This document shows positions 27,039-36,756 of a stretch of 63,064 bases of DNA, piece by piece. Within the stretch, counting starts at the first letter, position 1; each line of letters opens with the position of its first letter. The position numbers and the translations under genes are program-made. The notes under the pieces are model-generated. The model worked only from the letters and a program-made list of their open reading frames with translations, had not been told where the DNA came from and did not search any database. The DNA is from Paenibacillus sp. 598K (GTDB taxonomy: Bacteria > Bacillota > Bacilli > Paenibacillales > Paenibacillaceae), in the NCBI RefSeq assembly GCF_003851045.1, contig NZ_BFBX01000087.1, forward strand, positions 327-63,390, written 5' to 3'.

Positions 27039-28862
27039 CTAAGAGGAAGAGTCGTCGGCAGAGAAGCGCTGCCTCGGCAGCTCGACGAGGACAGTCGTCC
27101 CCTCGCCGGGTCTACTCTCGAAGGTCAAGCCGTACGGCTCGCCAAAGTGAAGCTGCAGGCGATCGTGAATATTGGCGATCCCCATACTGTTGAAAGCCTG
27201 ACGGGCGCTGTCGACGCGTACGGGAAAGCACCTGCCGGAGCGCTCCGCGAAGCGCTCCGGCGGGATGCCGCTGCCATTGTCCCGGACGGCAATCGTCAGA
27301 TCGTCCTCGTGCGCCTGGACGTCGATGACGATCGAGCGGTCTTCCATGTCTCGGGTAAAGGCATGCAGGATCGCATTCTCGACGAGCGGCTGCAGCGTGA
27401 ACTTCAGGATCGCGCAATCCAGCAGCTCTTCGTCGCAGACGACGGTGATCTCGATCGGCATCTGGTAGCGGAACTCCATAATCTTGGCATAACTGCGGAC
27501 GTAGTGAAGCTCGTCCCGCAGCGTGACCGTATCCCGATCGCCGCGCGCGCTGATCCGCAGCAGATCGATCAGTGCGCCGGCCATCCCTTCAATCTCTTGC
27601 GGGCGGTTCATGCGCGCCAGCGACTTGATCCCATGGATCGTGTTGTAGAGGAAATGCGGCGTAATCTGGGCCTGGAGCGCCCGGATCTCCTGCTCTTTTT
27701 TCTCCCGCTGCTCCTGCTTCACATCGTCGATCAACACGCCGATGCGCTCGACCAGGAAGTTGAAGGCGCGTGCCAGGCTGCCCAGCTCATCGACTCTGCG
27801 CAGGTGGACGCGCTCGCCGAACTGGCCGATCTCGACCCGCTTCATAGCCCGCATCAGCATCGCGATCGGCCGGTACAAGCCGAGATACAACCCCGATGCC
27901 AGGAAGACCGCGAAGCCGCCCACGACTAGCGTCACCGCCAGCACCGTCCGGGAGAGCTGATCGACGCCTTGCGTAATCGTCGCATAGGGCATGATATGGA
28001 ACATCTTCCACCCGTTCACCTTGGAGGTCATAAACGTCACCACATAAGATGCGCCATCCGCTACCCGGGTGAAGCTGCCGCTGTCCTCCTGCCAGATCTG
28101 CGCAAGCCCCGATCGATCCTGCTCGGAGAGCATGCTGCCCATGCGGCCCGCATCGGAGTGGTAGACGAGCTGCCCGGCTTCGTTGACGATCATCGTCGAT
28201 TCGTCCGTCCGGCTCTCGGCCTGCTCCATCTCCTCGAGCAGCACCGGGACATTGATATAGAACAGCGCCACCCCGAGCACCTCGCCGTCGAACACATCCA
28301 TGATGCTCTTGGATACGACCAGCTCCGGCTTGCCCTCCGTCAAAGCGTAATTCCACAGAATCTGCGTCGAATGCTCGGCAGAGGCGAGATAGAGCGGATG
28401 CGCAGTGAAGTCGTCCGTGTAGGCCAGCTTCGTCAAGCCGCGAAAAAACGGCAAGCCGCCCTTCCTCGGCAGCAAGACGATGGCATCGTAGAGGAGCGGC
28501 TTGGCAGCGAGGATGTTGTCCAGCTTCGCGCCGACCTCCGAGAGCACGTTGAAGGAACGGTCGGATTCGTAATTGGCGGCGTCGATATTTTGCAAATAAT
28601 AGGTCGTATGAAAATTCGTCGTCACATCCCCGATCACAAACGCAATCTCCTGCAGCGCCCGATCGAGCGCGGACATGCGGCTCTGATTCAACTCGGCGAA
28701 ATGCGCCGTATCCCGCGTCAGCGCCATCTGCGTCGCCCGATCGTGAACCAGATAACTGACGAGCATCAGCGGCAGGATCGAGATCGCGATGAAGTAGACG
28801 ATCAGCTTGTACTTCAGGCTGCCCGACCACGCGCGATAGATGCGGTGTCCCCAACGTTTCAT
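27039..28862 (-). CDS. YesM-type sensor histidine kinase (second system)
   Basis: A 607-residue kinase. One helix near residue 20 (LKYKLIVYFIAISILPLMLV), an extracellular sensing domain to about 290, a second helix (TVLAVTLVVGGFAVFLASGL), HAMP, then the kinase core with IRALQAQITPHFLYNTIHGI and the ATPase domain with VENAILHAF and DNGSGIP. It is encoded 22 bases after the regulator gene and should respond to the same sugar as the transporter whose genes flank it on both sides. Confidence 0.93.
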   Translation of the reverse strand: MKRWGHRIYRAWSGSLKYKLIVYFIAISILPLMLVSYLVHDRATQMALTRDTAHFAELNQSRMSALDRALQEIAFVIGDVTTNFHTTYYLQNIDAANYESDRSFNVLSEVGAKLDNILAAKPLLYDAIVLLPRKGGLPFFRGLTKLAYTDDFTAHPLYLASAEHSTQILWNYALTEGKPELVVSKSIMDVFDGEVLGVALFYINVPVLLEEMEQAESRTDESTMIVNEAGQLVYHSDAGRMGSMLSEQDRSGLAQIWQEDSGSFTRVADGASYVVTFMTSKVNGWKMFHIMPYATITQGVDQLSRTVLAVTLVVGGFAVFLASGLYLGLYRPIAMLMRAMKRVEIGQFGERVHLRRVDELGSLARAFNFLVERIGVLIDDVKQEQREKKEQEIRALQAQITPHFLYNTIHGIKSLARMNRPQEIEGMAGALIDLLRISARGDRDTVTLRDELHYVRSYAKIMEFRYQMPIEITVVCDEELLDCAILKFTLQPLVENAILHAFTRDMEDRSIVIDVQAHEDDLTIAVRDNGSGIPPERFAERSGRCFPVRVDSARQAFNSMGIANIHDRLQLHFGEPYGLTFESRPGEGTTVLVELPRQRFSADDSSS

Positions 28863-28884
28863 CGCGGCCCTCCTCCCTGTCGGT

Positions 28885-30474
28885 TCATCGCTGCGACTGT
28901 TGGCGAGGCTCGCCCGATTGCTTGTAGTCCGTTGGCGTCATGCCGGTGACCGCCTTGAAGATGCGACAGAAGTACCGGTAGTTCGGCAGTCCGACCTGAC
29001 CCGCGATCTCCTTGACCCGGGCGTCGGATTGCCCCAGCAGCTCTCGCGCGCGGTCGATGCGGATACCGTTAAGGGCATTAATGAAGTTGTCTCCCGTCTC
29101 CAGCTTGAACAGCTTGCAGAAATGATTGCGGCTCAGTCCGACATGGTCGGCAACCTCCAGCAAGGACAGCTCGCGGCTGTAGTTGCGCTCCAGAAAAGCG
29201 AGCGCTTTTTTGATCTCGCTCCGATAGCCGGCGTATGCGCTCGTCTCCACCGTCCGCCAATAGGCGTCTAACAGCCGTCCCAGCTCCGCCTCGAGCTCGT
29301 CTAGCGTATAGCTGCGAGCCGTCAGCAGCCGCTGGAAGGCAACCGTATCCGGCCTGTCGGCAAACGCTGGATCGCTCGCCTTCATCGCCTTGGCCATCTG
29401 GCTGAACAACAGGTACAAGTAATCTCTCGCTTCCTCGGGGGCGACCCTGATCTCGCGCAGCAGATCCAGCACCCCTTGCAGCTCAGCCCTCGCCTCGTCT
29501 GGCTGATGGGTCCGGAGCGCATGAAGCAAGGCTGCCTCTCCGCGATCCGTCGCGGCCTCGTCGCGCCGCCTGAAGGCCGGGCCGGCAGTCGCGCTCACAT
29601 ACTGGAGCGGCTTCGCCCCGTCGTAAAAGGCCGCCTCCCGGGCCGCCTGCAATCTCGCCCATTGCGTCGGCAGATCGCTCAACCGCTCCACGGGCTCGCC
29701 CATCAGGACCGCGAGGCCGGGCCGGGCCTCGGCGCGGACGATCGCTTGGGCGGCGCTGTGGCTGCGCTGCCGCAGCATCAGGTAGCTGCGCTGGACCGTA
29801 TGCAGCATCACCGCATGCAGCGCAGGGGCAAGCTCCGCGACGAATACGCTGTCAGTCGCCTCTCCATCTGAGCGCGCCTGCTGCGCCAGCGTCTCCCGCT
29901 CCGCGGCGCCCGCTACGAGCAGTAGCAGCCAGCTACCGCCCGATAGCGGCAGCGACAGCGCGCGGGCTTGCTCCACCATCGCCTCGGAGGTGTCTGCATC
30001 GTGCAGCAGACGACTCGCGAAGCGTTCCAACTGGCGCTGTCTGCCCTCGCGTCCGGCCAGCTCCATATCGGCTAGTCGCTGCGCGGCGGTCCGCTCTTCC
30101 GCGATCAGGCCATGCAGCTGCTCCAGCATCGCGGTCAGCGCCGGAGGGTCGAGCGTATACTTGAGCACATAATCGGTCGCGCCCAGCTTCATCGCTTCCT
30201 TCACATACTGGAAGTCATCGTAGTTGCTCATGACGAGTATCTTGGTCTGAGGCCGCCTCGCCTTGACGCGCCGGATCAGCTCGATCCCGTCCATGACAGG
30301 CATGTTAATATCCGTGAGGATCAGGTCGGGCTTCAGCGTCTCCGCCAGTCCCAGCGCCTCTGCGCCATGATCGGCCTCGCCGACGAGGCGGAAGCCGCTG
30401 GCCTGCCAGTCAATCATCGATCCGAGGTCCTCTCGGATGAGACGGTCATCGTCGGCAATCAGCACGGTGTACAT
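28885..30474 (-). CDS. YesN-type response regulator with AraC output domain (second system)
   Basis: A 529-residue regulator of full YesN length. The receiver domain (residues 1-120) shows VLIADDDRLIREDL, ILTDINMPVMDGIELI and VLKYT; in the last the usual lysine-proline is replaced by lysine-tyrosine, as in many YesN proteins. A helical middle region (about 130-420) precedes the AraC domain with VGLSRNHFCKLFKLETGDNF and VGLPNYRYFCRIFKAVTGMT. AAGGAGGG supports ATG 30474 over the ATG at 30519. The likely targets are the two promoters that carry CATAATA direct repeats. Confidence 0.93.
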   Translation of the reverse strand: MYTVLIADDDRLIREDLGSMIDWQASGFRLVGEADHGAEALGLAETLKPDLILTDINMPVMDGIELIRRVKARRPQTKILVMSNYDDFQYVKEAMKLGATDYVLKYTLDPPALTAMLEQLHGLIAEERTAAQRLADMELAGREGRQRQLERFASRLLHDADTSEAMVEQARALSLPLSGGSWLLLLVAGAAERETLAQQARSDGEATDSVFVAELAPALHAVMLHTVQRSYLMLRQRSHSAAQAIVRAEARPGLAVLMGEPVERLSDLPTQWARLQAAREAAFYDGAKPLQYVSATAGPAFRRRDEAATDRGEAALLHALRTHQPDEARAELQGVLDLLREIRVAPEEARDYLYLLFSQMAKAMKASDPAFADRPDTVAFQRLLTARSYTLDELEAELGRLLDAYWRTVETSAYAGYRSEIKKALAFLERNYSRELSLLEVADHVGLSRNHFCKLFKLETGDNFINALNGIRIDRARELLGQSDARVKEIAGQVGLPNYRYFCRIFKAVTGMTPTDYKQSGEPRQQSQR

Positions 30475-30589
30475 GGCTCTTGCCCTCCTTGTTGTCTGCT
30501 TTGTCTGATAGGGTCGCATGTCTCTCGCCCGTTTCCCTCATTATGGCACGCGCGGCATCATCCTTGCTACTCGTTTTGCCCCGACATGC

Positions 30590-30627
30590 AAGGATAGCGA
30601 GGGATCGGCTCCCTCGCTTTGACCTTG
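30590..30627. terminator. Hairpin between binding-protein and regulator genes
   Basis: AGCGAGGGA (30596-30604) pairs with TCCCTCGCT (30610-30618); the flanks CAAGG (30590-30594) and CCTTG (30623-30627) extend it. No T-run follows on the minus strand. It may protect or attenuate the transcript after the abundant binding-protein message. Confidence 0.5.
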
Positions 30628-30631
30628 CTTG

Positions 30632-32014
30632 TTATGACCCGGTTTTTTCCTTCGTCTCCAACAGGATTTGTGCGGCTTTGTCGAGGAACTCGTCGACGGT
30701 GAACTTGCCGAGCAGCCAGCCGTCGAGCTGGGCGTTGATCTTCTGATCAGCCTCCTCGTAGAATGCGTTGTACGGCACGGATACGGTGTGATCGAGCGCC
30801 TGCGTGAAGGCGGCCAGATCATCCGCATCGATCGCGTCGCCGAACAGGTTGCCCTTGATCTCGTCGAAGGTGCCGCGGTGGATCGGCAGCCCGCCGACGC
30901 CCAGCTTCGCCAGCGCATCCCACGCTTCCTTGCTGTAGATCGCTTTGAGCGCCTCCTTGGCCTCCTCCGGGTGCTTGGTGCCCTTCCAGATCAGGAAGTT
31001 GTCGATGAATTGCGAGCTGTACGCCTTGCCCTTGCCAGATGGAATCGCTGCGATGCCGACTTTGAAGTTTTTAATATCGTTTTTGACGCTGCCGACATAC
31101 CAGGTACCGTCGATCGCCATCCCGATGCGGCCTGCCTTGAACATATCGAATCCGCCCATAATCTTCGTATCGGTCGGTCTCGGCAAGGAATGGTCGATGC
31201 GGAGCATATCGTCGAACCATTGATACACTTCCTTCGTCTCCGGCTCCGTGATGGCTGGCGTCAGATCGTCGTTGAACACATTTTTGCCGCCATTGGACAG
31301 GGAGAACATGCCGCCCGCATAGCTCAGGAAAGGACCCGCGGATAACCCGAATGTCTTGCTCGCGCCCTCTCCTGCCGTGAACTGCTTCGCCATCTCGCGA
31401 ATCTCCGCAAAGGAGGATGCCTGATTCCAATCCTTGGACGGATGCGCGATGCCCTTGGCGTCGAACATGTCCTTATTATAGTACATCAGCATGTAGAAGA
31501 TGCCGGAGGGCAGACCGTAATACTTGCCGTCCTGGTAACCCGAGTTTTGGAAGGAGGCCTCGAAGTATTGCGACTTGTCCAGGCTATCGACCATATCGGT
31601 AATGTCCAGCGCCTGATCCTTTTTAATAATTTGCGGCATGAACGATTCGGCGATTCGACCGAGATCGGGCGACCGGCCGCCTGCGATTTGCGCGTTGACC
31701 TTTTGATAATACTCCGGCCAGTTGGCCGTATTGATTTTTTCGATTTTGATCGTGATGTTTTTGCCTTCGCTTTTCAGCTTCTTGTTGGCCGCGTCGATCA
31801 TCGCCGTCCAGCCGGGGATTTCGTTGGCGTTGGCCTGCATCGCGAAGACGAGCTCCACCGGCTTGGCGTTCGACGCCTCGGGCTGCGCCGTGCCGTTCCC
31901 ATTCCCATTCCCGTTCGGCTCCTTGCTCCCCCCGCCTCCGTTGCCGCCGCATGCCGCCAGCAGGACCATGGCGATCGCTACGAGAAGTACCGCGCTGCGC
32001 TTGATTGCCTTCAT
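30632..32014 (-). CDS. Extracellular solute-binding lipoprotein of the second sugar ABC importer
   Basis: A 460-residue lipoprotein with signal MKAIKRSAVLLVAIAMVLLA, lipobox LAAC and a glycine/asparagine-rich spacer (GNGGGGSKEPNGNGNGNGT). The mature domain has family 1 features, such as SFMPQIIKKDQALDITDMVD, YYGLPSGIFYMLMYYNKDMF and FKAGRIGMAIDGTWYVGSVK. It is first in the order binding protein-regulator-kinase, with the permeases in the next operon. The promoter region overlaps the end of the GH127 gene. The sugar is unknown; the nearby GH127 suggests beta-linked arabinofuranosides. Confidence 0.92.
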   Translation of the reverse strand: MKAIKRSAVLLVAIAMVLLAACGGNGGGGSKEPNGNGNGNGTAQPEASNAKPVELVFAMQANANEIPGWTAMIDAANKKLKSEGKNITIKIEKINTANWPEYYQKVNAQIAGGRSPDLGRIAESFMPQIIKKDQALDITDMVDSLDKSQYFEASFQNSGYQDGKYYGLPSGIFYMLMYYNKDMFDAKGIAHPSKDWNQASSFAEIREMAKQFTAGEGASKTFGLSAGPFLSYAGGMFSLSNGGKNVFNDDLTPAITEPETKEVYQWFDDMLRIDHSLPRPTDTKIMGGFDMFKAGRIGMAIDGTWYVGSVKNDIKNFKVGIAAIPSGKGKAYSSQFIDNFLIWKGTKHPEEAKEALKAIYSKEAWDALAKLGVGGLPIHRGTFDEIKGNLFGDAIDADDLAAFTQALDHTVSVPYNAFYEEADQKINAQLDGWLLGKFTVDEFLDKAAQILLETKEKTGS

Positions 32015-32057
32015 CTGTTAGTGCCCCTCTCGAGTAATATGGCTCTTTCTATCTCTA

Positions 32058-32120
32058 ATCATAGTCATTATTGGCGACGGGAGAAGGAATCAATATTATG
32101 AAAGGGTGTACAATATTATG
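32058..32120 (-). promoter_or_regulatory. Binding-protein gene promoter with two direct repeats of period 20
   Basis: The ten-base word CATAATATTG (minus strand) occurs at 32120-32111 and 32100-32091, exactly 20 bases apart. A -10-like TATGAT lies at 32063-32058 with no clear -35. The distance from proximal repeat to -10 is the same, within one base, as at the permease promoter. The upstream repeat overlaps the stop codon of GH127. Confidence 0.65.
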
Positions 32121-34011
32121 CGCCTTCCGTCCGATCTCTAAAGGATGGGCGCGCGCCAATCCAAGGGAACTCGCCGATCCGCAGCTTGGCTCCGCCGTAT
32201 GGCACAAGTAGCAGCTCCTCTACCGGCTGCCCCTGCGTATCGGGGTAGAGCGGCGGCGTGCCGGCGCTGTTGCTCTCGAGTCGCCAATCGGCGATCACCT
32301 GTCCCCGCGCCTTCAGCTTCACCGGCGACTCTGCGGCCAGGAAGGGCTGCGCCGGCACATCTGACTCTACGACCTCGAAGCTGCTATCCGCGAGCAGACC
32401 GTACTTCCAGCTCGCCGCCGGATACAGCTCCCAATCGTGGAACCATGCGCGCGTGCGGATCCGCTGCCAGCTCTCGGGGATCGGCAGCACGTACACAAGC
32501 GGCCCCCGCTCCACGCTCGCCGCATACAGATTGCGATGCGTAACGGTCGGCTGCATCGGCAACTCCAGCTCGAGGACGTCGCCATCCTGCCAGACGCGAT
32601 GAAGACGGGCATACCCGTGGGCCGTCTCGTACGCGACGGGATCGCTATTCACCCGAACCTGCGCCTCGTCGCACCAGGCGGGCAGCCGCAGCGACAGCGC
32701 GAAGCGCTCCGGCTGGGCGAGCGACAACGTCATACGCACCTGCTCGCGGAACGGGTACTGCGTATCGACTCGAATCGAGACTCGTGTCCCCGCAGTGCCG
32801 ACTACCGTCTCCACTGCGCACGGTACATACGATACGGCGACCAGTCCGCCCTCGTGATCGCGCATCCAGGCGTGAGAGGTCAGCTTGGGCCAGCCTTGAT
32901 GCATATTGGCGGTGCAGCAGCCGAAGTTGGGCTCCAGTCCGAATACATTGGCGTCGGGGTGATTGCTCCAGTTGCGCGGGGCGACGTTGCACATCACCTG
33001 ATTCACTTGTTGATCGTACTGATGCGACGTCCAGTCGGCCGAGATCGCCGCAGGCAACGCATTGAAGGCCACCTTCTCCAGGATGTCGCCAAAGCGGCCA
33101 TCGCCGAAGATGCGCGTCAACTGCTCCATCGTGAACATATATTCGACGACTGCGCACAGCTCCACCCCCTGGCTCGGGCTCGTCCCGGACAGCCATTCGT
33201 CGCCGGAGAACATGCCGTGCGCCTGACCGTGGTAGGTCATCAACGCATCGATGCCGCGGTGGACCGCCTCCCGCTCGCGCGGATCGCCGCCCAGCTCGTA
33301 CAGCACGCCCGGCGTCTTGACGCCCATCGCGACATTGACGACATGCGTCGTCCAGTCCCACTGCTCGACCTTGCGCCAGAACGGGAAGTCATGCAGGATA
33401 TCGCTCCAGTCCGTCGTCTGCCCGGCGACGATGCCAGCCAGCTCCAGCAGCCATGGCTGCTCCGTCCGCTTATACAGCCAGACGATGCAGAGGAGCATCT
33501 CCGCCCCCCGGGTCTTGGCCCAGCCTCGGAGCGGCTGCGCTTCGATCGTCGCATGGACATAGCTCAGAAACTTCGTCAGGAACGGCACGACCCGCTCGTC
33601 TCCGGTCGCCTCTTGATGCTGCATCAGGACCTTGAGCATAATCATATAATGCCACCAATCCTGATCCTTCTCCACATCATGGTTCACCGTCTCGATCCTC
33701 TCGGGTCCGAACAGACCGTTGGCGCGCTGGCTCGCCAGCGCCCACTCGATCCAGCGATTCGCTTTGGCGATCAGCCGCTCGTCCTCCAGCAGGTAAGCCA
33801 GCGGCAGCAGCCCGTCCACATAGTAAGGTCCCCGCTCCCAGCTCTCGCCCTGGCCGCCGATCCAGCCATTATTCGGTCCGACATCCGGCCAGTGCTCCTC
33901 CAGATGACCGGTCAAGCCGCGCGCCTGCAGCAGGAGCTGCTCCCTCAGCCAGCCTGTCGGCTTGATCGCTCCGAGCGGCAGCGCTTCGAAGGCAGTTTTT
34001 GTTAATGTCAT
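32116..34011 (-). CDS. Glycoside hydrolase family 127, beta-L-arabinofuranosidase
   Basis: A 631-residue cytoplasmic enzyme that removes beta-L-arabinofuranose from oligosaccharides. The zinc-thiolate active site of GH127 is visible: Glu and Cys in QGVELCAVVEYMFTMEQLTR, and the double cysteine with the nucleophile in GLEPNFGCCTANMHQGWPKL. The N-terminal (alpha/alpha) barrel is marked by VNHDVEKDQDWWHYMIML. AAAGGAGAGA before ATG 34011 decides the start; the frame is open further upstream to 34119. It is divergent from an AraC-type regulator. With GH43 it points to arabinan or arabinosylated glycans. Confidence 0.93.
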   Translation of the reverse strand: MTLTKTAFEALPLGAIKPTGWLREQLLLQARGLTGHLEEHWPDVGPNNGWIGGQGESWERGPYYVDGLLPLAYLLEDERLIAKANRWIEWALASQRANGLFGPERIETVNHDVEKDQDWWHYMIMLKVLMQHQEATGDERVVPFLTKFLSYVHATIEAQPLRGWAKTRGAEMLLCIVWLYKRTEQPWLLELAGIVAGQTTDWSDILHDFPFWRKVEQWDWTTHVVNVAMGVKTPGVLYELGGDPREREAVHRGIDALMTYHGQAHGMFSGDEWLSGTSPSQGVELCAVVEYMFTMEQLTRIFGDGRFGDILEKVAFNALPAAISADWTSHQYDQQVNQVMCNVAPRNWSNHPDANVFGLEPNFGCCTANMHQGWPKLTSHAWMRDHEGGLVAVSYVPCAVETVVGTAGTRVSIRVDTQYPFREQVRMTLSLAQPERFALSLRLPAWCDEAQVRVNSDPVAYETAHGYARLHRVWQDGDVLELELPMQPTVTHRNLYAASVERGPLVYVLPIPESWQRIRTRAWFHDWELYPAASWKYGLLADSSFEVVESDVPAQPFLAAESPVKLKARGQVIADWRLESNSAGTPPLYPDTQGQPVEELLLVPYGGAKLRIGEFPWIGARPSFRDRTEGA

Positions 34012-34226
34012 GACAAGTCTCTCCTTTTCGTTCGCGATTGATGACGACCACTTAAACTGTATCATTTGGGAGGGGGCGGCATGGAGAGCCTGATGCAACT
34101 CATTTTTATCCGATCGCAACCTATTATTGCCTCAGGCAGCCCGATCTGATAAGGTTGCAGCAATAACTGTTGCCGGTAGGCGAACGCTCGCTGACGCTGG
34201 CTGCCCTCGGCCAAAGGAGACTGTCT

Positions 34227-35081
34227 ATGCTGCATTTCATCGCGCCGCCGATGCCCCACTTCACCGTCGGCGGAGAGGATACGTACGCGCCGGGGCGCAG
34301 TCATCCGGACCGCGCCCATATCGGCGTATTCGACCTGATCTACGTCACACGCGGATTGCTGGCGCTGGAGGAGCGCGGCATCGAATACCGTCTGGGGGCC
34401 GACCAGTATGCGATCCTGCGGCCGGACGCTGCTCACCGCACGACCGCCCCTTGTCAGGAGAAGACGCATTTCTACTGGCTGCATTTCCAGACGCTCGGCC
34501 ATTGGACGGAGGTAGAGGAGGAGCAGACGGTTGCCCTATCGCAATCTGTCGAGCCCTATGCGCCGATCGAGACGTTCTCCTTTTTCCTGCCCAAGTCGGC
34601 GCAGTTGCTCCAGCCGGAGCAGGCGCTGCAACAGATCAAGCATATCCTGACGCTCCAGCAGCAGCCGACGCCCGAGGCCAAGTGGCGACAGCAGACGGCG
34701 TTCCAGGATCTGCTGTACGCCTTGCAGGAGGCGGGCGCGGGCATGCCGAAGAGCCGCCCGTTCCATATCGCGGAGGCGGCGGCTCACTATTTGCGCAGTC
34801 ACTATAGAGAAGCAGTATCTTACGAGCAATTAGCGCAGGCGCTTCATTACCACGCCAACTATATCTCGCTCTGCATGAAGCGGACCTTCGGCTGTACGCC
34901 GCTCGACTATCTCGTCCGCTATCGGATCGGACAAGCGAAGCAGCAGCTCATCCGTACGAATGCGCCGATCGGCGAGATCGCGGAAGCGACGGGCTTTGGC
35001 TCCTTCCCCTACTTCATACGCTGCTTCGTGAAGCATACCGGGCTTCGCCCGCATGCCTTCCGTCAGCAGTACCGAGCGTAA
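34227..35081 (+). CDS. AraC-family regulator with cupin-like sensor domain
   Basis: A 284-residue one-component regulator. The N-terminal half (about 1-140) looks like an AraC-type beta-barrel ligand domain (GVFDLIYVTRGLLALEERGI, RLGADQYAILRPDAAH). The C-terminal half is the double helix-turn-helix with LAQALHYHANYISLCMKRTF and IAEATGFGSFPYFIRCFVKH. AAAGGAGA places the ATG at 34227. Divergent arrangement with GH127 suggests it controls that gene and itself. The 215-base gap between them holds inverted GCAACC/GGTTGC words (about 34118-34165), which could be its site. Confidence 0.88.
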   Translation: MLHFIAPPMPHFTVGGEDTYAPGRSHPDRAHIGVFDLIYVTRGLLALEERGIEYRLGADQYAILRPDAAHRTTAPCQEKTHFYWLHFQTLGHWTEVEEEQTVALSQSVEPYAPIETFSFFLPKSAQLLQPEQALQQIKHILTLQQQPTPEAKWRQQTAFQDLLYALQEAGAGMPKSRPFHIAEAAAHYLRSHYREAVSYEQLAQALHYHANYISLCMKRTFGCTPLDYLVRYRIGQAKQQLIRTNAPIGEIAEATGFGSFPYFIRCFVKHTGLRPHAFRQQYRA

Positions 35082-35118
35082 GCGTACTCCGGCAGACGGG
35101 GCTCGGGACGACTCTAAT

Positions 35119-36162
35119 CTACCCGATCGCTTGCCGGAGCTGCTCGTCCAGGTCGGAGGCGATCCAGCCTGCCCCGCTATCGATGTTGGCCAGCACATGA
35201 GCCTCCGCCCGCAGCGCCGGATAGTAGGAGGAGAGCATACACACGCCCGGGTCGAAGCCCATGACGAAGTACTTGAATACCTCCCCGTCGAGCTGCGTCA
35301 TCCAGACGCCGTAGCCGTAATACAGCCCTTCCTCGTCCGTCTCTACCTGCGGGCGCAGCAGCTCTGCGGTCATCTCCGGCGAGAGCAGTCGTCCCTCCAT
35401 CAGCGCCGCCCAGAACTTGCGCAGATCATGCGCCGTCGTGTACGCGCCGCCATCCGGTCCGCCCAGCACCGGGATCGAATAGATGTTGGTCCGCCAGTCG
35501 TCGTCCTCGCCCACATAACCAAGCGCCGTACGCTCGGGCAATCGGTCCATGCGGAAGTACCCCGAATCCTCCATACCGCACGACGCGAACACTTCGTCCT
35601 GGATATAGTCGGCGAATCGCCGCCCCGACAGCTGCTCGACGATCAGGCCGAGTACGATGTAGCCAGCATTGTTATAGGCGAACTCCGCCCCCGGCTCGAA
35701 CTTCATCGGTTGATCGGCGAACAGCGGCAGGAAGCGGCCCGGTCCGTCAATCGTATACATCGGCAACGTCTGCCACAGGCTCTCGTAGTCGGTCATGACT
35801 GCCTCGTCGAAGTAGTCCGGGATGCCTGAGGTATGCGTCAGCAGATGGCGCACCGTCATCTCCGGGTGTACCTGCGGCAGCGGCAGCTCAAGCTCGCTCA
35901 GTCGGGTATCTAGGGCCAGCCGCCCCTGCTCGATCAGCTGGCAGATCGCAATCGCGGTGAAGATCTTGCACCCCGACGCGATGCCAAAGCGCGTATGTGG
36001 CGTATTGGCGATCCGCTCGCTGCGATTGGCATAGCCGTAGCTTTTCGCCGCCGGGACCTGATGCTCCGTCGCCAGCAGGATCGTGCCGGAGAACTTCAGC
36101 ACTTGCCCCTCCTCCTCGTTATAGCTGCGGACGATGTCGTCGATACGTTGCTCCGTTATCAT
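35119..36162 (-). CDS. Serine hydrolase of the class C beta-lactamase/D-alanyl carboxypeptidase family
   Basis: A 347-residue protein without a clear signal peptide. The SxxK catalytic motif appears in FGIASGCKIFTAIAICQLIE, the YxN motif in FAYNNAGYIVLGLIVEQLSG, and the family mark HLLTHTSGIPDYF is present. Proteins of this fold hydrolyse esters, amides or cell-wall peptides, and the substrate cannot be deduced. GAGGAGC before ATG 36162 decides the start. It is convergent with the AraC gene and appears monocistronic. Confidence 0.85.
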   Translation of the reverse strand: MITEQRIDDIVRSYNEEEGQVLKFSGTILLATEHQVPAAKSYGYANRSERIANTPHTRFGIASGCKIFTAIAICQLIEQGRLALDTRLSELELPLPQVHPEMTVRHLLTHTSGIPDYFDEAVMTDYESLWQTLPMYTIDGPGRFLPLFADQPMKFEPGAEFAYNNAGYIVLGLIVEQLSGRRFADYIQDEVFASCGMEDSGYFRMDRLPERTALGYVGEDDDWRTNIYSIPVLGGPDGGAYTTAHDLRKFWAALMEGRLLSPEMTAELLRPQVETDEEGLYYGYGVWMTQLDGEVFKYFVMGFDPGVCMLSSYYPALRAEAHVLANIDSGAGWIASDLDEQLRQAIG

Positions 36163-36317
36163 CGGTATCGCTCCTCTCTTGAATCGGGTCAGGCCGATCT
36201 CTCTATGCCCCATTATAAAAAATTCGCGCTGCGACTGGATAGGGCGACAACGCTTCGGGCTGTTCTCGACCTGCAAGAAGCCCGGGAGCGGATACGATCT
36301 GCTGCCCGGGCTCTGGC

Positions 36318-36590
36318 CTACGGTTTCGTCGAGTAGACGATCTTCTTGATTCGGTCATGGGACAGATGATAGCATACTGCCAGTTGCTCGATCGATGCGC
36401 CTCGTCTAAACTGCTCGCGCATCGCCTGATTGCGCCGCGCCAGCTGCGCGCGCTGGCCCGACCGCTCGCCCCAGGCCATCCGCCGTCCCTCTCTCTGGGG
36501 GATGTAGACGCATTCGCCCTGCACATACTGCTGGATCTCCTCCAGCAGCCGCTCCGGGAAGACTACACTTCCATTAACATGTTTCATCAC
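36318..36590 (-). CDS. Small CD3324-family DNA-binding-like protein
   Basis: A 90-residue protein. It carries VVFPERLLEEIQQYVQGECV, YIPQREGRR and a C-terminal helix-turn-helix (ASIEQLAVCYHLSHDRIKKI), the pattern of the Firmicute CD3324 family related to Mor-type activators. The start is GTG (36590) or the ATG right after it; AAGGAGC fits GTG better. Function unknown; it probably binds DNA. It stands alone. Confidence 0.8.
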   Translation of the reverse strand: MMKHVNGSVVFPERLLEEIQQYVQGECVYIPQREGRRMAWGERSGQRAQLARRNQAMREQFRRGASIEQLAVCYHLSHDRIKKIVYSTKP

Positions 36591-36756
36591 GGCACCGCTC
36601 CTTATCTAAGTTTCTCGTTAAGGGGTAGCGGAGCCGATCATCTCTTGTTAGCGCAAGCAATACATCGTATCGACCTCCTATATCCTGGGAATGGATCGTT
36701 GATGTAAGCGTAACATATGCGGCGAGGTTGTTCAAACGTACGTCTGCGCGGCCACG

